Assembly: GCF_007754425.1 (NCBI RefSeq)
Contig: NZ_CP037452.1
Location: 124,001 to 188,000 of the forward strand
DNA from: Gimesia fumaroli
Lineage (GTDB): Bacteria > Planctomycetota > Planctomycetia > Planctomycetales > Planctomycetaceae
Reading direction: 5' to 3'
DNA: 64,000 bases
Made by a program: the position numbers and the translations under genes. The notes beneath the pieces were generated by a model that searched no databases, had not been told where the DNA came from, and saw only the letters and a list, made by a program, of their open reading frames with translations. Below, one piece after another: positions 16,971 to 25,409 of the stretch. Positions within the stretch are counted from its first letter, which is position 1, and every line of letters begins with the position of its first letter.

Positions 16971-18740
16971 TTACTTTTGAAGGTGTTTTAAAAGATTGAT
17001 GTAATCCTCTTCCGTTCCGGGAAACGCATAGGCTTTCTTTTCTCTGCCTGCCTTTTTGCCAATTTCGACATTGATGTGCGGTCCTTTATATTCATCCCAA
17101 TCAAGTCTCATTCGTTTATATGGTACTCCCTTCTTTGTCTCAAAGCCGACGACTTTTCCTTTACCAGCATGCTTTCTTCCAATGTATTTCAAGCGCTCCG
17201 TTGGTTTGATTGTTCCTATTTCTCGTAATGCGGCATTTCTTGCTTGTTCAAAGGATCGATATCCTTCGACGACTTCCTTTCCTTTAGTGGATCTGGCGAT
17301 TCCCTTCGTCGTTTTTCCCAGCAGTTTCCCTCCCGTGGCAAGGTTACCGATACCAGGAATTGCTGCCGCCATTGATAAAGAGGCGTTGAACATGTCGCCT
17401 TCGATGGCGTACCAGCCGGCGTTAATTATGTCGATTGGTTCACCAATTAAAGGGACCATCCCCAGTACGTCAAGAATTCCGTGGCCTATTTCGGAGACTC
17501 CGGAATCATGGTTGTCCCCTTCCGTAGTTGATGGTTCGCTGGCAGGTGTTCCAGCAGATCCCGGAGCCTCTTTTTCAGGTCTTGTTCCGGGCCTTTTGGT
17601 ATCCTCATAGTGGGTGTCATTGTTTGGTGTTTCTTTTGGAAGCCAGGGTTTATTTTTTTCTGATTCTGGAGCTTTGACCGGATCGTGTTGATTCATCTGT
17701 CCGGCGGTTCCTTCCGGTCTGGAGGCTTCTTTTTTCTCCGGACCTTTCGGGGGTGATGAACCAGAGGGGATTTCCAGTTGATATTCGGTTTGACTCGAAT
17801 CGAATGAGCTGTCCCGGTTATAGCCGGGTGATCCTATATTCTTTGTGTCAAGCCGTGTCCCATCTGGACCATATAAGTCAGTGGTCTGATCCCACTCTCC
17901 AGACCGCTCCTGTGTTGTCGAAATTTCAATTTTGTTCCCAGCTTTATCTTCAGCTGAAATATTTATTGTGATACTTCCATCTTGGTTTTTTTGACAGGTT
18001 CCTTCCACACTGGCAGTCACATCATCATGAGGCAGGCCGACTTCCAGTTCATTGTCTTTTGTCCGGCAAACGACCGATCTGTTACCAGACGAATCTGGTT
18101 GATAGTCTGCTTGAAGACCATCAGGATTATTACCATCAAGCAGAATCGTTTTTTGCGGCTGCCGAGGTGGCCCCGCTGAAATACTCGTCGTGCCAATGTC
18201 GACACGCTCCGTATCCGCTGGCGTCATCTCGCCGGGAGTCTGTTCCATTGGGTCCACTTCGGTACCCGTTTGTTCAACCTCCGTTTTCGAAGCAGAAAGC
18301 CCGCCGGCATCGGTTTCTGAACTGGTTCCTGATGACTCCGTCCCATAACCGCCAAAGTCCAGTGAGTCGTTGGAATCGGTTCCCGACAGATCATGATCTT
18401 GTTCACGATCTGAACCGGAATGGGTTTCATTGCGATCTCGTCCCCCCACATCAAGATTAGTATCTTCTCGATGGTGGCTATGTTCGCGTTCCAGGTCGGG
18501 GTGCTCCTGGTCCTCACGTCCTGGTGAATCGTGGTCGGTCTCGGGATGATGTGTTTCGTGTTCCCGTTCAGACTGGGCCGCGGTCTCTGAGCGATCGGTC
18601 TGATCGCGGTCCGGTTGTTCGCGGTCGCCATGATCGGGAGGATCACGCTCGATCCGTTCCCGGTCAGGTCGCTCGGGACGTTCCGGCTTTTCAGGGCGTT
18701 CGGGACGCTCAGGTCGCTCTCGATCCATTTCTCTGGGCAT
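16971..18740 (-). CDS. Polymorphic-toxin-like protein, last gene of a five-gene cassette
   Basis: The product has 589 residues from ATG 18740; a TTG two codons upstream is less likely. Residues 1 to about 170 are low-complexity and highly charged (Arg-Pro-Glu repeats, then Asp/His/Arg/Glu). A middle region (about 190-300) has beta-like character, then a Pro/Lys/Glu linker. Residues about 419-475 form a hydrophobic Gly/Ala-rich segment (VLGMVPLIGEPIDIINAGWY) typical of the pre-toxin linker in polymorphic toxins. The final 114 residues carry RMRLDWDEYKGPHINVEIG and look like a compact C-terminal toxin domain that I cannot assign to a numbered family. There is no signal peptide. The 3' part is about 42% GC against about 63% at the 5' end. 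No immunity gene follows. It is probably a modular toxin; the enzymatic activity is unknown. Confidence 0.78.
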   Translation of the reverse strand: MPREMDRERPERPERPEKPERPERPDRERIERDPPDHGDREQPDRDQTDRSETAAQSEREHETHHPETDHDSPGREDQEHPDLEREHSHHREDTNLDVGGRDRNETHSGSDREQDHDLSGTDSNDSLDFGGYGTESSGTSSETDAGGLSASKTEVEQTGTEVDPMEQTPGEMTPADTERVDIGTTSISAGPPRQPQKTILLDGNNPDGLQADYQPDSSGNRSVVCRTKDNELEVGLPHDDVTASVEGTCQKNQDGSITINISAEDKAGNKIEISTTQERSGEWDQTTDLYGPDGTRLDTKNIGSPGYNRDSSFDSSQTEYQLEIPSGSSPPKGPEKKEASRPEGTAGQMNQHDPVKAPESEKNKPWLPKETPNNDTHYEDTKRPGTRPEKEAPGSAGTPASEPSTTEGDNHDSGVSEIGHGILDVLGMVPLIGEPIDIINAGWYAIEGDMFNASLSMAAAIPGIGNLATGGKLLGKTTKGIARSTKGKEVVEGYRSFEQARNAALREIGTIKPTERLKYIGRKHAGKGKVVGFETKKGVPYKRMRLDWDEYKGPHINVEIGKKAGREKKAYAFPGTEEDYINLLKHLQK

Positions 18741-18752
18741 AATCAACCTGCC

Positions 18753-19736
18753 TTACAACCGGAATGGGTCACTTTGGTCCAACAGCGAAGGGGCTGCCGC
18801 ACCAACGTCGGGAATGATGGCAAACGAATTCTGAATTCCCAGCAGATTTACAATCGGACCATTGACCGCCAGTGCCGGGCTCCAGAAAGAATGATTTTTG
18901 CTGGCAGCAATGCGGATTAAATATTCCTGTTGTGTACCAAGAGGATAGCTGGTTTCCAGAAAACGAGTGATACTCAGCTTGCCGGTAGCCAGAATTTGAG
19001 GGTCTGATGTGCTGCCTGCTTTACGTCGTCCCAGTTGCCATTTCGCCTGTTTGTCTCCGGGAAACGTGCTGACGCTGTCCCATTCGAGCTGGATTTGCTG
19101 AAAAAACAGATCAAACCCCAGTCGGCTTAAACCCGTGGGGATGGGCGGGCGCGTGCGGATCTTTCGGAGCGGGCTGGAGAAATCGGAGACGTCTCCGCGC
19201 GCTTCATCGCGTGCTCTGACTCGCAGATTGTACAGTTTGTTCGGTTCGAGGTTTTTAAAAGTTGTTCCCGGGCTGACACCGCTGCGCACGTCACCGCCAC
19301 CAAAATCGAGATCGTAGGTAATCCCGCTTCCTACAGAAGGCCATGTTAACTGAAGTGAATTCGCTGCACGTGCCTTTACGTCGGCCAGGGGGTCATCGGC
19401 GGTTGTCGACGTTCCGACCAGTCGGGGACGGTCAGGCGTTTTCGGCCGGGTGAAAACGGAAAAGGCATCAGAGAACGGGGAAAACAAGTTTCCCTTTTTG
19501 GCGCGAACTCGAATGATGTGTTTGGTATTGTCAGGACGATTTGCCAGTAGTTTTGGCGGAGCACCTGTGTTGACGTGCGTTACATTAGAACCGACTTTGA
19601 TTTGAATCTGATATGAATCAACGGGAGTCACTGTTCCCCAGGTGATCTTAAGCGAAGCAGCCTTGCGGTTTTTTTCACGTTCGCTGGCATTGCTACCAGC
19701 GAGTTTGGGAGTGCCCGGCTTGGGTGGTGGCGGCAT
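18753..19736 (-). CDS. Protein with three fibronectin type III-like domains
   Basis: The product has 327 residues. It starts with a Pro-rich stretch and then shows three successive Fn3-like beta sandwiches (about 8-97, 100-198 and 200-297). Each has the pattern L-x-L-x-W near the start and Y-x-L/I-R-V/I-R-A near the end. It has no signal peptide, no membrane helix and no cysteine pattern. Fn3 domains in bacteria are usually binding or spacing modules of exported proteins, so a structural or adhesive part delivered with the toxin-like neighbour is plausible. The gene lies 25 bases after the HlyD-like gene and 12 bases before the toxin-like gene. Confidence 0.8.
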   Translation of the reverse strand: MPPPPKPGTPKLAGSNASEREKNRKAASLKITWGTVTPVDSYQIQIKVGSNVTHVNTGAPPKLLANRPDNTKHIIRVRAKKGNLFSPFSDAFSVFTRPKTPDRPRLVGTSTTADDPLADVKARAANSLQLTWPSVGSGITYDLDFGGGDVRSGVSPGTTFKNLEPNKLYNLRVRARDEARGDVSDFSSPLRKIRTRPPIPTGLSRLGFDLFFQQIQLEWDSVSTFPGDKQAKWQLGRRKAGSTSDPQILATGKLSITRFLETSYPLGTQQEYLIRIAASKNHSFWSPALAVNGPIVNLLGIQNSFAIIPDVGAAAPSLLDQSDPFRL

Positions 19737-19761
19737 CTGATATTCCCACTAACCAATGTGT

Positions 19762-21171
19762 TTATAAATTGGTGATTTTAATGGTCGTGTTGTCACGGTC
19801 AAAGTGATAATTCAAAGGCAGCATACGTCCTTTTTCCTCTTTTGATGGATCAATTAAGGGGTTTTCGACTTCCAGTATGAGTTCCCATTCGTCGTTGTCG
19901 ACCGCATGCCCTCTGACGGAAACCACTTTCGCGTCGGGAAATTTCTGTGGTTTGTCATTCTCGAACAGTGATGTTGTCTCGACTACGGCTGTTGCCCCCA
20001 CACGGATGGGGCCGGGATGACGCAGACGACCTACCAGCAGCACCGTTGAGTCATCTTCAATGCGTAAGACAGGATCGCCTGCGGTAACGCTTTCGCCCAG
20101 ATCTTTGTAAATCGCCGTGACCAGACCGCCAACGGGACTCGTCAGGAAAGTATGCGCCAGGTTCAGCTGAAGTTTCAGGACTTCGTTATCAATTAATTCA
20201 AGTTCGTTTTTCATCACTTGATCGAGGTCATTGTTGACCAGATGACCGTACATTTCTTCGGCCAGTTGTTCGTCCATCAGATCGATTTGAGTTCGTAAAA
20301 AACGAATCAATGCATCACGCTTTGGAAAGACGAATTCCCGGTGTTTTGTGGTTGAGGTCTGTTTAAATCCATCCTTACCCCCTTCTTTCTTTTCTGTGGT
20401 ATCCAGGTACTGAAGCGAGTGTTCTGAGCTGGGGTATCCTTTTTCTGTAATATCTTCCCATTTCTTTTCTTTGGCATTGTACCCAATCGGTTTTCCGGCA
20501 TTGGTATGGTGCACCAGAATCTGTTTGGGGGTTGCAGGCGGATTGTCTTCATGGACGTGCGTTTGATGTCCCTGGATCTGCGCCCCGCTGCCGAGCGTTT
20601 TACTTTTGGTAACGATCCGCCCGTTATAGGTCACATCTGTGGAAGAAGTGCCTTGGACTCCCGCTTTTCCATATGCTTTCTTCAACGCATTGAATTTGTC
20701 TTGGGAAGCGGCAATCAAAGTACCCAGGCGCTGTTGTTTGGTTTTAGGATTCGATCCCGTCGCACTGTCTGGAGGAACCGCCGCACCTCCTTTATACATC
20801 GCTTTTAGTTTCTTGATCAGCTGTGCCTGATGTTTATATTGCTCTCGGAAAATATTTTCACGCTGCAGCAGTTTTTGGTCCAAAGCCACGCACAGGCTTT
20901 TATTGCGAATCGCGAAAAGCGTTCCAGAGCTGAGCTTGGATGCAATTTCTGTGGCATCGAAAGTCAGCTGAGGCAGGTTTTTCGATCGTGCGGTTTTCGC
21001 ATCCTGTTCCATTAATTCATAAATGGTGGTTTCCAGATTTGTCTCGGTAATCCGCTTACCGAGTCTTGCGGTTTGAGTATTCTGAAACGCGATCACGCCT
21101 GGCATGTTAAATGCCAGATCAACCGAACGAATGGGGCGAACTAATAACGAACGAATTTTCGTATCTGCCAT
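19762..21171 (-). CDS. HlyD/membrane-fusion-protein-like protein without a membrane anchor
   Basis: The product has 469 residues from ATG 21171 (GTG 21183 is the alternative). The layout is that of a periplasmic adaptor: an N-terminal strand segment (RSLLVRPIRSVDLAFNMPGV), a long helical middle (about 85-340) and a C-terminal half-lipoyl plus beta-barrel segment starting at SPVGGLVTAIYKDLGESVTAG, then VLRIEDDSTVLLVGRL. Typical HlyD proteins have an N-terminal membrane helix; none is visible here, nor a signal peptide. The middle contains a His-rich insert (QGHQTHVHEDN) and long Lys/Thr-rich loops. No ABC transporter or outer-membrane channel gene is adjacent. It could be an adaptor for an unknown machine or a structural protein using the same fold. 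Confidence 0.75.
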   Translation of the reverse strand: MADTKIRSLLVRPIRSVDLAFNMPGVIAFQNTQTARLGKRITETNLETTIYELMEQDAKTARSKNLPQLTFDATEIASKLSSGTLFAIRNKSLCVALDQKLLQRENIFREQYKHQAQLIKKLKAMYKGGAAVPPDSATGSNPKTKQQRLGTLIAASQDKFNALKKAYGKAGVQGTSSTDVTYNGRIVTKSKTLGSGAQIQGHQTHVHEDNPPATPKQILVHHTNAGKPIGYNAKEKKWEDITEKGYPSSEHSLQYLDTTEKKEGGKDGFKQTSTTKHREFVFPKRDALIRFLRTQIDLMDEQLAEEMYGHLVNNDLDQVMKNELELIDNEVLKLQLNLAHTFLTSPVGGLVTAIYKDLGESVTAGDPVLRIEDDSTVLLVGRLRHPGPIRVGATAVVETTSLFENDKPQKFPDAKVVSVRGHAVDNDEWELILEVENPLIDPSKEEKGRMLPLNYHFDRDNTTIKITNL

Positions 21172-21198
21172 GATGTATCTCACATGTTGAATAAAGTG

Positions 21199-21495
21199 TC
21201 AGTTTGATTGTGGACAGACAATGGTACATCGCACCATAGAGTCGGAAACATCATCGGTGGTTTTTGCGCCGATCAGTGTGACCTCATTTAACCGGAAAAT
21301 ATAAGTTTCGCCGGGAGCCAGTGTGCCGAAGGGTACAGCTCCATCATCCTGATTTTTCGTAAACAGTTTCAGCGAGACTCCTAACTCGTCATTTCGACAA
21401 ATCAGCAGTGAGTTACTGGATATCGCCTTCTCTATCCCGACCCCACCCCACAGAGAAGTGTTTTTGGGAAGGACTTTTACATCGTAGCTGTACAT
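21199..21495 (-). CDS. 98-residue protein of unknown function
   Basis: The product is small and rich in beta-forming residues, with the segment FGTLAPGETYIFRLNEV and two Cys pairs far apart. It has no signal peptide or membrane helix. GAGG lies upstream of ATG 21495. The segment LAPGETYIFRL resembles a strand-turn-strand motif in small beta-sandwich proteins, but I recognise no family. It is second in the minus-strand five-gene cassette: 58 bases after the secreted protein, 27 bases before the HlyD-like gene. Confidence 0.7.
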   Translation of the reverse strand: MYSYDVKVLPKNTSLWGGVGIEKAISSNSLLICRNDELGVSLKLFTKNQDDGAVPFGTLAPGETYIFRLNEVTLIGAKTTDDVSDSMVRCTIVCPQSN

Positions 21496-21553
21496 GGCAT
21501 CGCCTCTATCTGGTTGTGACTTCGAGAATTCCTATGGACGATACGAGTTCTGC

Positions 21554-22204
21554 TTAGGGCGTTCCAATTGGCTCCTGCTTTCCCGTTTCACCGTCCAATA
21601 TTTGCCATTGATTGGCATTGGGCTGAAAACGCAGTACGATCACTTTTTTTCCGCCTTTTCCGTGTGCAACGCGAAGCACCTGGTTCGAGATCCATTTCAG
21701 ATGAACTGGATAGTCAGGCGTTGTTTCAATCACGCCACCTTTATCTGTGGATTTAAAATTTCGCGGATCGTTGGTCACTTTGATCAGTTTTCCCGGTGAC
21801 CCGATGCCATAAGCGACGAAATGGTTTTGAAACCTGACAAAGCAGGTTGCGTAAGATTGGTCTGCACTTTCATCCTGATCTGATCCGGGCGGATTGAGCT
21901 TGACACAATGCGGACTGTTAAGATGCGCCGCACCCACAAGTGACTGAGTATTCAGACGGCTGCGAAAATAAATTTCCAGTTCATTGTTCTTCTTACCTGT
22001 GACCTGAACACGAAGCTGATTCGCTTTCTCACCGGTCACAAACACGTTTTGTTTCGCGGGAACTGTGCAGGCCGGACAGTAGCGGGCCACACGGTATCGA
22101 CCGGCAGACGTGTGTTGTGGATTGGCGGTGATGAATGCCAGAACCAGAGCCATCAAGAACAAGGCGTGCAGCCGATGTCGATCAGAGAAGACGATACATT
22201 TCAT
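21554..22204 (-). CDS. Secreted protein of unknown function, first gene of the cassette
   Basis: The product has 216 residues. A signal peptide covers about 1-34 (hydrophobic core FLMALVLAFITANP, cleavage near TSA-GRY). It is the only cassette member with a recognisable export signal. The mature protein has a CPAC pair and two more Cys residues, is beta-rich and contains HCVKLNPPGSDQDESADQS in an exposed loop. The C-terminal third (VLRFQPNANQWQILDGETGK) resembles a repeated beta hairpin. AAGGCAG precedes ATG 22204. The gene begins the minus-strand transcription unit and is divergent from the membrane-protein operon at 22540. Confidence 0.75.
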   Translation of the reverse strand: MKCIVFSDRHRLHALFLMALVLAFITANPQHTSAGRYRVARYCPACTVPAKQNVFVTGEKANQLRVQVTGKKNNELEIYFRSRLNTQSLVGAAHLNSPHCVKLNPPGSDQDESADQSYATCFVRFQNHFVAYGIGSPGKLIKVTNDPRNFKSTDKGGVIETTPDYPVHLKWISNQVLRVAHGKGGKKVIVLRFQPNANQWQILDGETGKQEPIGTP

Positions 22205-22539
22205 TTCATTCTGCCTTAATTCACTAATGCGAACACATAAGAGAGCTAAAATTTGACCACTTCGCTTAGGTTTCTTAGGCTACCTATTTTTTCTCGGGAC
22301 TTCAAGCAAATTCTTTTTAAAGAGAGTTCGCAGCCAACCAACCGGTTGAAGGGTTACGGGCGCATGTCTAAAACGAAAGACAAATTTCCCCGTCTCCCGC
22401 TTCTTGTAAATAGCGGATAACACGGTTTTCCCTTCTGCCATTCAAGCACTTCGCTGGAAAAAGAGACTCGCGTATCATGTGGACTTTTGTATGATAAAGA
22501 GAAAGGGCTTCTCTTCTCACATCTGCGGAGCTTGTTCTC
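22205..22539. other. Divergent promoter region between two operons
   Basis: This 335-base gap holds the promoters of the minus-strand cassette and of the plus-strand membrane/phosphatase operon. Overlapping ORFs on both strands lack start signals. I see no strong hairpin. Confidence 0.55.
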
Positions 22540-23229
22540 ATGATGGTTCGGACACTTCTCATCGCCGGTTTTGTTTTTTGCACCCTCACCCAGGACGCCC
22601 ATGCGGGGATGCCCAGTGCCTCACTAGAGTTGACCGACATCGCCAAGCTTCGGCTGCAGTCTATCTCCTTTTTTCTGATGGTGCTTTTCTTGAGTGCGTG
22701 GATTTTCAAACTGCTCTGGAACCTGCTGGCAAAAGATTTTTCCAAGTTACCCGTGCTGTCTTATAAGGGAGCCCTGGCGGGAACTGTACTCTGGGGGCTG
22801 ATGTTTCTATTTGTATTGACGATGATCTCCGGAGCCCGTGAACTGCTCACACCCGGTGCCTGGGAAAAAAATGGGCGAACGTATCAACGGGCTGGTTCCG
22901 AGCCGGAAAAACCGGGGGCGTTGCTTGAGGAACGTCGCCAACAACTCGGCGAATTACGGACGGCACTGTTCATGCACGTGGCGACACACCAGGGAAAGTT
23001 TCCTGAGAAAGCAGGGGATGCGGTGTTCACAGAAGAGTTCTGGCTTCAGCCGGGTGACCTGCGGGTGAAGTATGGTTACGTAGTCGGCAACAAGAAAACC
23101 GAGCCGGCCGAGCCGCTCGCCTTCGAGCAGGCTGTTTATGGAGACGATCAACAACTGATACTGTTCACTGATGGCGCGATTAAAGTGCTTTCGCTCAAAG
23201 AAGCACAGGAGGTGCTCAGTGGAAAATAA
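22540..23229 (+). CDS. Membrane protein with extracytoplasmic tail, first gene of an operon
   Basis: The product has 229 residues. A signal-like first helix (1-22, ending AHAG) is followed by two membrane helices (about 40-62 and 80-100) and a soluble C-terminal domain of about 125 residues. In the tail, ERRQQLGELRTALFMHVATHQGKFP is a helix and QLILFTDGAIKVLSL a beta pair. The tail pattern, a helix that starts with a Q-L-R-type repeat followed by GKFP, resembles the start of DUF1559-type folds (NNLxxxxxAxxxYxxxxGxFP) found in the next two genes. It may therefore be a degenerate member of that group. The next gene overlaps its 3' end by 11 bases, so the two are coupled. Confidence 0.75.
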   Translation: MMVRTLLIAGFVFCTLTQDAHAGMPSASLELTDIAKLRLQSISFFLMVLFLSAWIFKLLWNLLAKDFSKLPVLSYKGALAGTVLWGLMFLFVLTMISGARELLTPGAWEKNGRTYQRAGSEPEKPGALLEERRQQLGELRTALFMHVATHQGKFPEKAGDAVFTEEFWLQPGDLRVKYGYVVGNKKTEPAEPLAFEQAVYGDDQQLILFTDGAIKVLSLKEAQEVLSGK

Positions 23230-24295
23230 ACCAGAAGCGAAGCTAAAACGGAAACAGTATACCTTCACCGCTGTCATTGTGGCCGGCGTGATCCTGGCTT
23301 TTTTCATGGTGTGTGCCGGGATTGTTTTTCCGGTTCAAGGACTGTTTTATCTGGTAACAGGCTGGTTTACTTTTTTATACCGCGTGAGTCAACAGATCAC
23401 GGTTTCCGCATCTGCCCTAGTGACATCACTGGTGCTGTTGGTCCTGATACTGGTGATCATTCAATTGTTGGGGAGATATGTCACCAGGCTCTTATCGCAG
23501 AGAGAGACTATAGCGTTCCCGATTCATTGGCAGTTTCGCTGGACCTGCGCCGTACTAGTGTTAGTGGTGATTACATTTACCGGCGGCTTTGCTGTGGTGG
23601 GGGTTGCCCAGTTGAGTGTTGGGCTGGTGACTGCTAAGAAGGCAATGCTCTATTCATCTTATGGAGCCCGAGAACCTACCTTGAAATATGGTTCATTAAA
23701 TAATCTGCGAAATGTTAGCTTTGGGATTGTGATTTATTCATCCGGCGCAAAATCAGAACTGCCTTCAGGTATCATCAGTCCTACCGGTCAGCCCCTGCAC
23801 AGTTGGGAGACACAAATACTCCCTTTCCTTGATGCAGTGGGGCATCGTCAGAAAATAGATGATTTTCAGCCTTGGAATTCAAAACGTAACGCGAAATATT
23901 TTAAAGAATCATTTCCTGTTTTCATCATTCCCGGTCGAGATCGTCCCAAGTTTAACACCAAAGGCTATGGTTTATCTTACTATTCATTAAACAGTCGGGT
24001 TTTTTATCCTGGCAGCGTGGCCCGGCTGGATCAGATTCCAGATGGTACCTCAAGCACAATCATGGGAGGCGAAGTTTTTAGTCGTGTTCGTGCCTGGGGT
24101 GATCCAATCAATTTCCGCGATCCAGCCTTGGGGATCAACAAGCATATTGACGGTTTCGGCGCGCCCTGGAAAGCAGGTGGTGCGCGAATGATTTTTCTCG
24201 ATGGCAGCGCTCGTTTTATCAACAATGAGATTGATCCCGCGGTTCTTAAAGCCCTGAGTACACCCAACGGTGGTGAACCTGTTGGAGAGTTTTAA
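23219..24295 (+). CDS. Multi-helix membrane protein with DUF1559-like domain (copy 1)
   Basis: The product has 358 residues. I chose GTG 23219 because AGGAGG (23208-23213) lies five bases upstream; the longer frame from 23171 would lack such a site. Three membrane helices (about 15-40, 58-80 and 99-122) precede a soluble domain ending DGSARFINNEIDPAVLKAL. That ending and the DGTSSTIMGGEV segment are hallmarks of DUF1559, a domain usually found behind a type IV-pilin-like leader in planctomycetes. No pilin leader is present. The early NNLRQ motif of the family is altered (LNNLRNVSFGIVIY). It shares the C-terminal LSTPNGGEPVGEF ending with the following gene, so the two are tandem duplicates. 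Confidence 0.82.
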   Translation: MENKPEAKLKRKQYTFTAVIVAGVILAFFMVCAGIVFPVQGLFYLVTGWFTFLYRVSQQITVSASALVTSLVLLVLILVIIQLLGRYVTRLLSQRETIAFPIHWQFRWTCAVLVLVVITFTGGFAVVGVAQLSVGLVTAKKAMLYSSYGAREPTLKYGSLNNLRNVSFGIVIYSSGAKSELPSGIISPTGQPLHSWETQILPFLDAVGHRQKIDDFQPWNSKRNAKYFKESFPVFIIPGRDRPKFNTKGYGLSYYSLNSRVFYPGSVARLDQIPDGTSSTIMGGEVFSRVRAWGDPINFRDPALGINKHIDGFGAPWKAGGARMIFLDGSARFINNEIDPAVLKALSTPNGGEPVGEF

Positions 24296-24319
24296 ATACA
24301 ATTCGAGTCAGGTACTTCA

Positions 24320-25408
24320 ATGACACCAGAAACCCTCACACCAGCAGAAAAGCGACTACAGCGTAGAGTCATCGCGGTGTGCGCATTTATGACGCTCTGC
24401 TTCGTGACGCTCTGCCTGGGCGTCGTGTTCCCTGTCCAGATGGGATTTCAGTTAGTCATCGGCTGGACCAGTTACATTGCCCGCGCGCTGCCTGTTTTTA
24501 CGATTTCTGTTGAGCGGACGACTTGGTTTCTTGTCGCCTTGATACTGTTTACGCTGGGCATCCACTTTGTCTGTAAAAAACGGTATCGACGCAAACAGGC
24601 ATCGAAGGCTGAGTCGGGCGAATCTAATTGGCGTTTGCGCTGGACGCTCTCGCTGGCGATGATGTGTCTAATGCTGGCACTGAGTGGCATCTGCGTGATC
24701 AGTATGACGCATCAGACCTGGTGGATGGTGACTGGCGAGAATATGGTGGCCTATCGTCGAGGTATGATGGCTGCCAGACGCAGTACCTCGAAAAACAATC
24801 TGAGACAAATTGGTCTGGCGATGCACGACTATCATGAATCGAATTCCCAGCTTCCCATGGGGGGGACGTTCGATCAAACCGGTCAGCCTCACCACAGCTG
24901 GACAACACGTTTGGTACCTTACCTGGATCAAGCTGAGTTGTATAACCAGATTGATTTTCATCAGTCCTGGACGGCAGAAGCGAACCAAAAGGCATTTCAA
25001 ACCAGAATCCCTGCGTTTCAGAACCCCGGCTTATATTCAGATTACGATCATGGTAAGAGCAGTGAAGAAGTGTTCCGAGGCTACAAGCCCATACATTACG
25101 CCGCCAACAGTCGTGTCTTCAATGTGAATTCCGGCCTGACTTTTAAAAAGATCCCCGACGGCACTTCGAATACGATTTTTGCAGGCGAAGTCAAAGCCGG
25201 CATCAAAGCCTGGGGTGATCCGCTGAATTTTCGTGACCCGGTTCTTGGAATCAATGTCAATCCCCACGGTTTCGGCGGTCCGTTTACAGGGGGCACACAA
25301 GTACTGATGGGAGATGGTAGCGCGCGTTTTATTTCCGATGACATTGACCCCGCTGTCCTCAAAGCGATCAGTACTCCCAACGGCGGCGAGCCGGTAGGGG
25401 AGTTCTAA
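24320..25408 (+). CDS. Multi-helix membrane protein with DUF1559 domain (copy 2)
   Basis: The product has 362 residues. Three membrane helices (about 15-40, 60-82 and 100-125) are followed by a complete DUF1559-type domain: NNLRQIGLAMHDYHESN, HHSWTTRLVPYLDQAELYNQ, DGTSNTIFAGEV and MGDGSARFISDDIDP. Most DUF1559 proteins in this phylum have a single pilin-like helix cleaved by a prepilin peptidase. Here the domain hangs on a polytopic anchor, which should leave it outside the cytoplasmic membrane. Copy 1 just upstream is diverged in the first half. The gene lies 24 bases after copy 1 and one base before the phosphatase gene. Confidence 0.85.
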   Translation: MTPETLTPAEKRLQRRVIAVCAFMTLCFVTLCLGVVFPVQMGFQLVIGWTSYIARALPVFTISVERTTWFLVALILFTLGIHFVCKKRYRRKQASKAESGESNWRLRWTLSLAMMCLMLALSGICVISMTHQTWWMVTGENMVAYRRGMMAARRSTSKNNLRQIGLAMHDYHESNSQLPMGGTFDQTGQPHHSWTTRLVPYLDQAELYNQIDFHQSWTAEANQKAFQTRIPAFQNPGLYSDYDHGKSSEEVFRGYKPIHYAANSRVFNVNSGLTFKKIPDGTSNTIFAGEVKAGIKAWGDPLNFRDPVLGINVNPHGFGGPFTGGTQVLMGDGSARFISDDIDPAVLKAISTPNGGEPVGEF

Positions 25409-25409
25409 C

